DNA from: Bolinopsis microptera | Lineage: Eukaryota; Ctenophora; Tentaculata; Lobata; Bolinopsidae | Direction of reading: 5' to 3' | Length of the DNA stretch: 64,000 bases | Assembly: GCF_026151205.1 (NCBI RefSeq) | Contig: NC_087080.1 | Span: forward strand, 11,641,837 to 11,705,836 | Part shown: piece by piece, positions 34,155-44,841 of the stretch | Numbering within the stretch: position 1 is the first letter of the stretch | How the letters are laid out: each line of letters starts with the position of its first letter | Program-made: the position numbers and the translations under genes | The notes under the pieces: model-generated | What the model was told of the DNA's origin: nothing | The model's input: only the letters and a program-made list of their open reading frames with translations | Database searches by the model: none

Positions 34155-34404
34155 AACTGCCACTAACTGCTACTAACTGCCACTAACTGCCACTAACTGC
34201 CACTAACTGCTACTGTCGCGCGCAAATGCGTGGGCGCGATTGTAGCAGTTAGTGGCAGTTAGTGGCAGTTAGTGGCAGTTTGTAGCAGTTAGTGGCAGTT
34301 TGTGGCAGTTAGTGGCAGTTTGTGGCAGTTAGTGGCAGTTTGTGGCAGTTAGTGGCAGTTTGTAGCAGTTAGTGACAGTTTCTTTGCACTTAGCTCCTCC
34401 TGTG
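34155..34404. repeat. Right terminal and subterminal repeat array of the 12 kb transposon
   Basis: This is the mirror of the left end: inward-facing AACTGCCACT units, a GC-rich turn (CGCGCGCAAATGCGTGGGCG), then GCAGTTAGTGGCAGTTTGTG units up to CTTTGCACTTAGCTCCTCCT and the terminal GTG. Confidence 0.8.
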
Positions 34405-35435
34405 GATGGTAAGTCGCTATGTTTAATTCGGGACTTTTATAGTCTTGGAGCTCAAAATGTCTCGTGCTGTGGGCCGTATAAGCGGCGCACACCACCGCCC
34501 CGCCTTACTGCTTACATTACTTAAGGTTGCAGGGCGGAGCTGGTGCCGTTTGTCTCGGCCTTGAGTGGCGAGTGCTTGCCCATCGAATACACAATTGAAA
34601 CACTAATTATTTATTCATTATTGGAATTCTACAGTTTCCAAAACGAAGTACGAGGATATATTAACTTTGAGCTTTGTTTTGGCGACTGCTTCAACGATGG
34701 GCGAGTAGGTATTTGTTGTTTAGCAGTGTTGAATATTGGAGCAATTATATAATGCAATGTATATCTCCATCATAATATAGGCTAGTGTAAACATATATAA
34801 TCAATAATACAATCAAATGGTATTAGTAACTCGCTAGATTATAGATGTTATTTAAACACATATGTTTACGTCAATTATTACTAAAATTAATATTCTTTTT
34901 GCTAAAATTAATATTCTTTTTGCTAATTTAATATAATTACATGTCACATAATGGATTAGTTGAATGAAACGTGTGCTACAAATGTCTACGCCTCACGCAA
35001 AACTGCGTACCGCTTAGTACTTCATGCTTGAGCGGTACTGCGGTTGACAGTGGCGCGCACTCAATTTAATCACAAATAACGAGCGCGCGGTTTTTTGGAA
35101 TCTCTCCATTATTATATTAATTAGGTCGCAGTGTTCACGGCCTGTACTGCGTGAACGACAGAAATATCTTTTAAATTATTTTGCTTCTGAAATTTTGGCT
35201 CTAGAAATTAAGAAATGTGACATGTAATTGTAAGATCAAAGATAACAATTAAATAGATCATGTGCGCGGCGCCTACAGCTGACCTACGAATTTCTGAACA
35301 ATTTTAAATTGTGGCTGTGTGCGCGGCGTACTGTATATGTGTTTGAAATTGAAATTTGAATTTATTTATGAATATAACATTATGTATTGATTGTTTTGTG
35401 GTAAATAAAAATTTTTCTTTCCTAAAAAACCCTTC

Positions 35436-36129
35436 AAGCTTTTTAGAATATTGCTTGCTCCTCTCACCATTTGTTATATGTTGTATGAACCGCCGCGCAC
35501 GGGTGCGCGGCTCCCCTGTATCGTACGCGTAGAAACTTTGACATACGTTGCATGCCACTTTTCGCGCGCGAAGCGCGCGCCGCCGAAGGCGGAAAAATCC
35601 ATAATATCTCTGATATTGACATACGTTGCATGCCACTTTTCGCGCGCGAAGCGCGCGCCGCCGAATCAACTCTGATATTTGGATACGAAACATGTATCAA
35701 TAGAAACTCCACTATAGTGAAGCGACAGTGTGGGTCACCACGTTACGTGATACAACTCACCGTACCATGATGCGAGAATGGAGAAATTTTTTTAAAATAA
35801 AAAAGAGCGCCGCGCATTAGAAGTTGCGTGCCGGATAATGCAGGACCCGACTTAGGTTGGAGGGTTTTATCCGATTTTTATATATTTTTATGGGGTGGTA
35901 CCATTGTGAAAACTTATATTGTAATAGTCTAGATGGCAGTCGAAAATGGACCTAACACGTCCCCGGTCCCGACTTGCTATAACCAAAGCAGCTTCGACGC
36001 GCCGCGCAAACTATCATTTGCATTTTTACTTTGCAGAGCAACGATCTGAAAAGGTTAAAATTGTTAATTAAATTTTACATTAAAAATTTTCGAATGACAT
36101 AATACTTACCTGTAACCTGCGTACAGGAA
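35436..36129. repeat. Centre of the giant palindrome with a GC-rich direct duplication
   Basis: At 35540-35588 and again at 35620-35668 there is a direct duplication of about 49 bp running from GACATACGTTGCATGCCACT to CGCGCGCCGCCGAA. Each copy contains the hairpin TTCGCGCGCGAAGCGCGCG. A GCCGCGCAC...GTGCGCGGC hairpin module (near 35490) matches those at 2270-2510. No gene is recognised in the remaining 400 bases. Confidence 0.8.
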
Positions 36130-37688
36130 AGAAAAATTTAGGGAAGAAAAATTTTTATTTACCACAAAACAATCAATACATAATGTTATATTCATAAATA
36201 AATTCAAATTTCAATTTCAAACACATATACAGTACGCCGCGCACACAGCCACAATTTTCAATTGATCAGAAATTCGTAGGTCAGCTGTAGGCGCCGCGCA
36301 CAGGATCTATTTAATTGTTATCTTACAATTACATGTCGCATTTCTTAATTACTAGAGCCAAAATTTCAGAAGCAAAATAATTTAAAAGATATTTCTGTCG
36401 TTCACGCAGTAAAGTAAAGTAAAGTAAAATAAAATTTATGACATCACATCATCACACATGTCTACAAACTATCATCGCACTGTGTGAAAAAATATATAAT
36501 AAATATTTCCCCACCAACCATATGGTATTAATTCATGTGATCCTTTTGGTATGCCACTTTTATTTGAAAATAAAACTTTTGATAATGGTCCTTAAATTAT
36601 TTCACCCTTAATGCAGGGACTAGTATATTTTTTCCGACTAGTTGGGGCCTCACAACCCCCCATACCCGAGTGCTTCCCATTCCATTTTTGAGAGTTTGGC
36701 TTCTTTTTACAGCTAACATCCTTTAGTTCAAATTTAAATTTTCTGATATAATTGGAGTATTAACCCTTATCTTTATTAGGTACTGAAGATGTCCGAAAAT
36801 GTTTTACCAATGATGTTATAAAGATTTTGTTGGAATTTTTAAACTCATTCGTTGTCTGACTGTGGGAACTATTGATTCTTGATTTCCCCACCAACATTAA
36901 TTAATTATCAAATACAATATTTAAAAACAATTTCATCAAAAACATTATCCTATTTTAAAAACTTCCCAGTGGAATAAAAATTTATAAAACGCTTCTTTGC
37001 CACATAAGGATGGAACCAAAGATAATTGTTATGTTTCTCTTTATTACTGACATAACTGGCTCCCTCAATTCTTACTAAAACTTCATTAGAAACATTCCAA
37101 AAAAAGCAATCATTTGTAATACTTTTAGAAATCATATCTATCTTATATCCTTCTAATTTAATTTTAAAACCTAAAACTGTCACAGAGTTCTTGACGTCCG
37201 GAGGGAGTTTGTTCCAATATGGAATAACTCGCTCCGGGAGAAAAGACTTCTGGATATTCTTGACCTTTGTCACACTTTTACTACATCTATTGGATGAAAC
37301 CAGATTAAGACCTGATCTGCTTGGTCTGAACAAGTCTGAACCATAATCAGTCATACCATTAATAATCTTAAAAGCTTCAATAAGGTCCCCACGTATTCGC
37401 CGCTCTGCCAGCGTTGTCAAATTGAGGATTTCCAGTCTACGGCTGTAAGGAAGAGTACCCACCTCATCAATCAGACGGGTAAACCGCCTCTGGACGCTCT
37501 CCAGCTCCAAAACAGTCCCCCAACTCCCATGAGCCGCAGGTGGATTCCACAATTGGACACAATACTCAAGATGAGGTCTTATTAAAGCTTTATATATAGC
37601 AATCATAACAACCTTTTCTCTAATAACTAGATTCCTTACAATCCAACAAATCATACGATTTGCCTTAGCGATACATGCTTTGATCTGC

Positions 37689-38411
37689 AACAGCTTCGAT
37701 GATTCTCCTGTACACCAGCTCCTATTGTGTCTGGAGGTGCAAGACACCAGTTACCTGCAGCTAAAATAAGAGCTGGGTGGGGCTGACTCACATTCCTATC
37801 TAGATGAAGTGTTAACAAAAAGCAGCACACAAAAAGCATTCATTAGAAGAGTCGAATTTCTTTGGGGTCAAAATGATGCTCTCCAGGATTTATCCAACTA
37901 AACTAGAAAGATCATAAAATAAAGACTCTGCAAACATCTCAGAGAAATAACACCACCGTAAAGATTAAAGAGGGAGGATCCTGGACCCCGAAATCCACCA
38001 CTTTTCTGTACTTTCAGAGGTACCAATGTGGCAGGAAACCAGGGCTCATGCTGCCGCTGAGCTAAAGCAGTAGAGGGGATGGCGGCTTCTCTAGGATCTA
38101 ACACGTCCTGAAGCAGACCAACACTATGTCCCAACGCACTGGTGTTGGGATGTCTGCCCCCGGTGCCTGTCCGGGTCAATAAAGCAGTCAAGCATCATGT
38201 ATGTTATGTTGAGCATTCTCAACCAACAAATGTGGGAACTCCCACAAAACACCAAAACAGATCTAAAGAGACACTTAACAACATTGGAAAAATAGACTGC
38301 AATTTGTTTATATAATTTATAAAGCGTATATTATTGCCCACGTTAAGGGGCCTGTTAATAATTTATTAAATTATTAGCTATTTTAGATTTAATAATAATA
38401 ATAATAATTTG
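37689..38411 (+). mobile_element. Retroposon with TAA-repeat tail and 9 bp target duplication, inside the LINE
   Basis: It is flanked by TTTGATCTG on both sides (about 37680-37688 and 38409-38420) and ends in (TAA)n. The interrupted LINE frame is continuous across the site (WNEQIK to ACIAKANRM). I see no ORF or clear Pol III boxes, so it may be a SINE or a truncated LINE tail of another family. Confidence 0.75.
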
Positions 38412-40183
38412 ATCTGTTCGTTCCAAAGCAGGGAGCTATGGGTAATAACCCCCAAATCTTTTTCCTGTGCAGATACTTCAAGTTCTATACCATTTACCTT
38501 ATAATTTAAATTAGGATTGTTGTTAAAATTAATGTGCACTACTTTGCACTTGGCAGGATTAAATTGTAAAAGCCAAATACTTTCCCAAACTTCTAATTCT
38601 TCGATATCTTCAGCAACACTACCGTGGTTAGCTGCATTACCAATTAATTTAAGATCATCAGCAAATAACTTTATCTTATTTTTTACAAGGTCAGGCAAAT
38701 CATTAATATACAGAATGAATAGGAGAGGGCCTAGAACTGACCCCTGAGGAACACCAGATAAAACATTTTTAACCTCGGACCATTGTCCTTCTACAGAAAC
38801 CCTCATAGTCCTGTCTGTCAGAAAATCTTTAATAACATCTAAAACCTTTCCTTTGACACCAAAGCCTTCCAATTTAGACAGAAGTCTAAAGTGAGGGACT
38901 GTGTCGAATGCCTTACTAAAATCAAAGTATAGAAGATCAACCGGGGCACCTTCATCTAAAATGTCAAGAATGTCATCAAATGTCTCTAAAAGATTAGATA
39001 AACACGATTTACCCTTAACAAATCCATGCTGATGCTTCGAAATTCGATGTTCTAGAAAATTTAATACATGTGCTCTCACCAACTTTTCATACACTTTGCA
39101 CAAAATACACGTTAATGAAACTGGTCTATAATTTAAGGGGTCCGATTTAATACCCTTTTTAAACAATGCTACAACAAATGCAGATTTCCACACTGCAGGT
39201 AAAGATCCTGTATCTGAACACTTTTGAAATAATTTAGTTAATGCTTCAACAAAATTGTTGTCATAAGCTAGCGATTTCAACAACTTCGGATGAACACCAT
39301 CCGGACCAGAACTCTTAAAAATGTTAAGCTTTAAAAGTTGCTTTTTTATATCAGAACTGCTGACTTCCATATCATCAATATCATCAATACTCTCATTGTC
39401 AGGTCTTAAATTCTCAGTTTTAGGGAGAGGGCCAGGTGGTTCACGCACAAAAACAGAGCTAAAGGCACTTGCGAGTACCTCAGCTGACTCAGTTGAACTA
39501 TCTGTGCGCGTACCATCTCCTCTATCTAAAGAAACCACACTTGATTTAATTTGACGTTTATTTCGTAAATAAGAGTAAAAAGACTTACAATTCTGCTTTA
39601 GATTAGATGTAATTTTCTTTTCATAATTAACTTTAGCTTTAATTTCTGCTACTTCATAAGTATGTTGTTTGCTACTTGCATAACTAAAATTAACATCAGA
39701 TGGATTAATATCAAACTCAGCCCATGCTTTATCTTTATTCTTTCTCATTCGTTTAAGTGCAGATGTACTCCATGGCAACTTGACAGGTCTGTTGTCAAGA
39801 TAAACCGAAGCAGTCGGAACAGCTGCAGCAACAGTCTCCAGTTTACCATGTAATTCAGCCCACATATCTTGAACATCATTGGTAGAACTATAATCCCAGT
39901 CGATATTTTTCAAACTAAAATTTAGTAACTCTTCAGAGGAAATCTTACCCCATATAGGTTTGATAATCTTCTCTTTTAAACATTTGCTAGTATCCGGCGA
40001 AACAACTAGTTCGACAAGTATCCCAACATGATCACTCTTACCAAGCGGAGAAACGATCTTACAACCGTTGACAAGAGCATCATTTGTATATAACAGGACC
40101 TGATCAAGAAGACTCTCCTGGAGAGTATCCTTCACAAGCCGTCTTCTAGTTGTCTCGTTGGTGAAATACCAAGTTAAACCACT

Positions 40184-40543
40184 ACCTTACAAGCTCTTCC
40201 TCTTTTACACCCTTTTCAATCACTTCATTTCACTCATTCACTTCATATCTTATTACCACAGTATCTGCCAAAACCAACATGGCCCATGTGGAAGGGGGCC
40301 TTGACGTTGTTGACCACTTGGCCCTGCATCCCAAGCTGACGGTCGGCCTCCACTCTCTAAAAACATACCTTCAGTGAAGGCAGATTGTCAGCAAATAGCG
40401 ATGCTAGGGCTTGGTGTGAACAAATCTTGACCTACTTTCACACCTTTGGGACGACTCCCGCAAATGCGAGAGTAATGACCCCGGGGAGGGCCCCATTGGT
40501 TTTAGTAGGTCGCATATTTAAAAAAAAAAAGAAAAAAAAAAGA
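40184..40543 (+). mobile_element. SINE-type retroposon with A-rich tail and 13 bp target duplication
   Basis: The direct repeat AAGTTAAACCACT lies at 40171-40183 and 40544-40556. The body of about 325 bp ends in an A-rich tail (40520-40543). It lies inside the endonuclease part of the LINE ORF2. No sequence kinship with the tRNA-derived SINE at 11585 was seen. Confidence 0.88.
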
Positions 40544-40611
40544 AAGTTAAACCACTGTCATTGAAAACATCCATGAATTTCTGTTGAGTAACTAAAAACT
40601 GGTTCTTGCTA

Positions 40612-42837
40612 AGGACACGTTTTTTTAAGTGTGGTGAAAATGACTTTGAGTGCCATGACACTTTTGACAATGAAAGTAAAATGACTAGTAACTAGAAAGT
40701 GTTGCACAGAAATGCCTTCAATCTTAACTGCCCCTGTAAGGAAAATCCATTAGTTAGTTAATATGTCATAATATAGTACCAAGGTAGTGCCAGTTTTCAG
40801 CATTTTGGACTATAATGTTTAAAACGCCCGTAAAAAACTGAATTTTGCGACTTTTCTGTTCAAAATTCAGATTATGTCTCAGAATTATTCAAAGAATATT
40901 TGGATTGGGGTAGGAATACTTGAACTGTGCTCAAAATAACCAAAAAGTCATTTGTTTGGTAAAATTTCTAGTTTGGTTGAAGGGGTTGTACAAGGCCCAT
41001 ACTTTCGATCAGCTTGTGAATGAACTGTAACAACTTTCAAGAAACGTTGGTCTGTAATAATGTAACCTAGGAAAAACCTATTGTGTGCCTGTATTCAGTA
41101 AAAATTTACTCACAAAATTACAATTGAGTTTTTTTACATTGCAGTAGCTAGACAGCAACAAATTAGAACGTTTTTCAATCATACTGTCGAGATTAAGTCT
41201 GCTCAACAGCATTCTGTTCGAAAATCAACTTAAGAGTGTGTCAGTTTTCAGTAAAAAGTCATTTTTAGGTCAAATTCATCACGATTAAAAATTCGAAAGA
41301 AATGACTCTTTGCTGAATATTGGCACTATACAATTGATGTCTGACAGCATAAGCAGGTTCATCAAGATGATTCTTTACAAAATCTAACGATATTGTGTGT
41401 TCTAATTCAGCAAAAAGTCATTTTATAAATAATATTTTTAGCTTAAAATCTTCATAGAAATGACTTTTTGCTGATTATTGGCACGATAAAGTAGATTTCT
41501 GACAACAATATCATGTTCATCATGGAAATTTGGGACATACTATTGATGTTTGAAGTTCATTGTGCCAGTTTTAAGTTAGTTATAGCAGGTTATCACAACA
41601 CTGCTTACAAAGCACAAATTTTATGTGATTTACCATTGGTATATGCCTAGAAAAAGAAGTCATTTTAAGCTGAATAATGGCACACAGTGCAACAAAATTG
41701 TGCCACATTAAACAAAAAGGCACACCGCTCCCTCAAACAATATTCTGAACTAAAAGGAGTGCCATTTAGCAGTAAGAATGACTATTTCTGTCAAATAAGT
41801 CACTTTTTACTGATTTTCAGGACACATTTGTTGTTTAAATTTTCAGGATATACCTAAACTAAGATTCATATCTGCAACATAAACAATTTGGTGGTTTGAG
41901 ATGATTAATAATGCTGATATTGACTTACAATAGTTGGTAATTCCCACGCTGGCTGCAGCAGTCACTACAGCTGATTAGTGGCACTCAAATATTATTATCT
42001 GTTTTTGACCCCTTTATGAACACATTACTTTTCGAAATAGATGCTTAAACTAACACTTGTACACCCATGGATCAAGAAATAGACAATTTTTGTCTTTTTA
42101 CATCATTTATCTATATGACTGATATGCTGAATTTGGGCACTCGGGACATAATTGAGTGTAAGCAGTACAGAGTTCAAGCCGTCTTTTAACTGATTAATGG
42201 CACCTTCAATCTAAAAGTCAATAAGGTGACTGAAAAAGAGAACTGAAATTTCGATACTTATTTCATCAATTAAAAAAAGATAAATTTCAAGCTGATACAT
42301 GTGTGACTTTTTGCTGATGGCTAGCACATAGACATGTAAGAATAAGTTTAAAGACACAACCAAACATTATCTTATCCAGAAAATAGCACAGTCACGCCTT
42401 GATCTTTTTAATATTTTGACAAAAACCATCAATAGAGCAGTCGTATTCAGATATAAAAATGACTTTTTGCTGGATTCTGTCACTTACTGGAATTGCTAAT
42501 AATGACTAAAATGCTGAAAACAGTTACTTGCTCCAATCTACTAGTGTTATGTGAACAATATTTGAGCAAAATATGGCGAAATCAATGGAATTAGGTAATT
42601 GGAGGTTAAAATGGTTTGCTGATTTTTGGCACTCAGTTTAATTGCTCATAAGTCATATTCTGCTTGAGCGTGGCACTTCGTTTTTTCAAATCACAACTGC
42701 TGAATATTTTCACTTCATCCTATGTACAAATGTATGGTTGCACTTTAAAAAGCATTGCGACTTTTTCCTCATTTTGTGCACTCTACTTTGAAAAAGGTGA
42801 AATCAGCAACTCACCACACTTAAAAAAAACGTGTCCC
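40612..42837. mobile_element. 2.2 kb non-autonomous DNA element, TA target duplication, repetitive interior
   Basis: Terminal inverted repeats AGGACACGTTTTTTTAAGTG and (reverse complement of the right end) GGGACACGTTTTTTTTAAGT continue as GTGGTGA, flanked by TA (40610-40611 and 42838-42839). Removal restores the LINE frame (SNIV|SKNQF). TA duplication fits the Tc1/mariner group. There is no ORF. The interior repeats a loose module of about 100-150 bp (AAATGACTTTTTGCTGATTATTGGCAC and variants) many times in both orientations. Confidence 0.82.
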
Positions 42838-43338
42838 TAACAATATTACTATTTATGCTACCAGTTTCCCATAAAACATTTGGTAAATTAAAATCTCCTA
42901 AAAGGAGTGTTTCAAAATCATTCCTTTCACTACAGATGCTCTTGATACAAGATATTAACGCATTATTCTGTTCTAAATTCAATGAAGTGGATCTGTAAAT
43001 ACAACAAATACTAATCAGTCCACCTGATGTGTTGATATTAACAGCTAAAGAATCCGGTGCCTTTAAAAAAGAGTTCACTAGTGAAGCATTACAACAGTTT
43101 TTAACATAAATTATAGAGCCTCCTCCACCACTTATACTGCCAGTGGAATTGTCAATTCTAAAATCTCTATCTTTTCTAAACATACTAGATCCTTCAATAT
43201 AAATTTCGGCATCTAATATATCACTACTAAAATGAGTTTCTGTTACACAAATTACCTCAATAGATTTATACATTGATAAAATACATTTTAGTTCATCAAT
43301 TTTATTAAATAGGCCGTTAGCATTGGTATAAAAAATAT

Positions 43339-44319
43339 TTAACGGCTGGGCACTGCGGCCTCCGCTTTGTCCTCTGTCTTCTCTGGCTCTCTTTTCTTTG
43401 CTTCCTCCTTCGTCTTCTCTGTCTCTCTTTTCTTCGCTTCCTCCTGCCTCTTCTTCCTCTCCTTTCTGGCTAAAAAACGAATATGATCTCTGTCTGCCTT
43501 GCAGAGGTCCAAGTTGATCCAATAAGTTGACTCTTTCCAGCCCTTACCATGGTCAGCGTAGAAATTTACTGACTCTTCATCTCGTGTCTGGATGATGAGC
43601 GGGCGACGGTGATCTGGCTTGTCAGCATCAAGCTTGCCAGAGCGATGGCAACTTATCATGTCGTCCTTCTTAATCTTTAGGGTCTCCCTGCAGAACTTGG
43701 AGTCGTCCTCCTGGCGTTGCTTAGAGGTAGTCTTTTTGCTCTCTGGAACCTTGAGCACACACAGATTGAGTTTTCGTTTGTTTCGCTCAAATGTATCAGT
43801 GTGCATCTTCATTTGCACTTCCGAAATAACAGTTTCAGAAGCTTGTTCACGACTCATGTCATCGAGAACCTTCTTCTGGGTTTGTGCTGTTACCTCAGAA
43901 TAGAGACGAACAGCTTTATCAACTGTTTTCTCTGCGCTTCCTTTAATAGCTTCCTTAATCGAGTTAGTCAGGGCTGGGGTCAAATGTTGGAGTTCCTCTT
44001 TAATAATAGCCCTGACAGCCCCGTTTTCCTTAGTGTCAGCTGAGGTATGAGGCGCCACAAAACAGTATGGGCACTTCCAGTTTGTTAGATTCAGTAACAT
44101 CTCGTTTTTAAGGCCAGATAAACCAACACAACTCAGGTGCCAAAATAATTGGCAAGCTTCACATTCAACTGATAGTTCTTCTGACATGTAAACATCACAT
44201 TGGCAGTATTTTTCCTCTGGCACTGGGACATTATCAGAAGATGAATCCTTAGGGGGACTCGTCTTGACTCCACGTTTTTTTCGTATCGACACCCTCTCGG
44301 GTACATTGTTACTTGCCAT
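43339..44319 (-). CDS. LINE ORF1: PHD finger + coiled coil + RNA-binding-like domain
   Basis: Starts at the ATG at 44319 (MASNNVPERVSIRKKRG). It has about 326 residues. A PHD-type finger reads YCQCDVYMSEELSVECEACQ, then FWHLSCVGLSG and WKCPYCFVAP. A helical, charged central part (IIKEELQHLTPALTNSIKEA) likely forms a coiled coil. Next comes a region with LNLCVLKVPESKK and DDMISCHRSGK, plus a late basic stretch RFLARKERKKRQEEAKKRE, which recalls the RRM/C-terminal part of L1-type ORF1 nucleic-acid chaperones. There is no AlkB or SGNH module, unlike the LINE at 17169, although the PHD finger (CPxCxVAP ending) and the 5' terminus are alike. The Lys/Glu tail contains a tandem repeat and overlaps ORF2. 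Confidence 0.83.
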   Translation of the reverse strand: MASNNVPERVSIRKKRGVKTSPPKDSSSDNVPVPEEKYCQCDVYMSEELSVECEACQLFWHLSCVGLSGLKNEMLLNLTNWKCPYCFVAPHTSADTKENGAVRAIIKEELQHLTPALTNSIKEAIKGSAEKTVDKAVRLYSEVTAQTQKKVLDDMSREQASETVISEVQMKMHTDTFERNKRKLNLCVLKVPESKKTTSKQRQEDDSKFCRETLKIKKDDMISCHRSGKLDADKPDHRRPLIIQTRDEESVNFYADHGKGWKESTYWINLDLCKADRDHIRFLARKERKKRQEEAKKRETEKTKEEAKKREPEKTEDKAEAAVPSR

Positions 44320-44841
44320 CCCTGAACTCAAATTATTTGTTATATAGTAGTGTTGAAAGTATTAAGTACAGGCCGTGAGCACTGCGATCTAATTAATATA
44401 GTAATGGAGAGATTCCAAAAACCGCGCGCTCGTTATTTGTGATTAAATTGAGTGCGCGCCTCTGTGAACAGCAGTACCGCTTAGAAGTACTAAGCGGTAC
44501 GCAGTTCTGCGTGAGGCGTAGACATTTGTAGCACACGTTTCATTCAACTAATCCATTGTGTGACATGTAATTATATTAAAGCAAAAAGTGTTTAATGCAA
44601 TAAAACGACCAAATGACAGTTATAACAGTCTGAAATAGAAAACGTATTAGAAATACATAATCCAATATTCATTGCTCAATAGTCAAGAATACATCATAAA
44701 ACGGGATTTATAAAACGGCTAATAATAATAATAGTACTCTAAAACATACAAAAAAAAAAACATACAAACTCACCACTAGGTGGAAACGAAACTTGACATC
44801 CTGTCCTAAATAAGAGCATTGTTATAAATAATGATATAACA

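Larger units (their letters stand above)
22393..34404. mobile_element. 12 kb DNA transposon with CACAGG termini and 4 bp target duplication (CMC-like, non-autonomous)
   Basis: The ends are CACAGGAGGAGCAAAGTGCA (left) and its near-exact reverse complement at 34385-34404, flanked by GATG at 22389-22392 and 34405-34408. The right arm of the giant palindrome (around 50640) has the uninterrupted site GACGATGGTAAGTC with one GATG, so insertion and target duplication are directly seen. The terminal inverted repeats are about 200 bp and nearly identical, suggesting recent movement. Both ends carry arrays of AACTGCCACT/AACTGCYACA units. CAC-type termini, 2-4 bp duplications and subterminal arrays fit the CACTA/Chapaev (CMC) group, but no CMC transposase is visible. 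The interior is a stack of inverted repeats and older transposon fossils. Confidence 0.82.
36950..43522 (-). pseudogene. LINE ORF2: AP endonuclease + reverse transcriptase, interrupted
   Basis: Coding blocks on the minus strand are about 43520-42838, 40609-40557, 40170-38412 and 37688-36950. The endonuclease begins LNIFYTNANGLFNKIDEL, has VICVTETHFS (catalytic Glu) and LLLGDFNLPNV, and continues after the DNA element with SKNQFLVTQQKFMDVF and KSDHVGI. The RT has KSSGPDGVHPKLLKS, NYRPVSLTCILCKVYEKLVR, YFDFSKAFDTVPH (motif A), GVPQGSVLGPLLFILYIND (motif B) and LFADDLKLIG (motif C), then the usual C-terminal tail. No ATG precedes the endonuclease in this frame, so expression probably needed frameshifting or reinitiation from ORF1. 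Dead as it stands because of the three insertions. Confidence 0.85.
36408..44364 (-). mobile_element. Full-length CR1-like LINE with PHD-type ORF1, broken by three insertions
   Basis: It starts on the minus strand at 44364 with TTAATACTTTCAACACTACT, the 39 bp 5' terminus shared with the LINE at 16931. It ends at 36408 in a TTTAC-repeat tail. The uninterrupted target GGCCTGTACT/GCGTGAACG is seen in the left palindrome arm at about 35138-35156, with TACT as a possible short duplication. ORF1 is 44319-43339. ORF2 overlaps ORF1 and runs to 36950, interrupted by a TA-flanked DNA element (40612-42837), a SINE (40184-40543) and a TAA-tailed retroposon (37689-38411). The reading frame is continuous across all three sites when the insertions are ignored, so this LINE was probably competent until they arrived. 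The 36408-36950 stretch is its 3' UTR. Confidence 0.87.

Noticed and set aside
22393-34404. Polinton or other large virus-like element
   Set aside because: A 4 bp target duplication and CACAGG termini with subterminal arrays do not fit, and no polymerase, capsid or integrase genes of that group were seen.
37898-38191. 97-codon minus-strand ORF
   Set aside because: It lies wholly within the TAA-tailed retroposon and reads antisense to it; no domain recognised.
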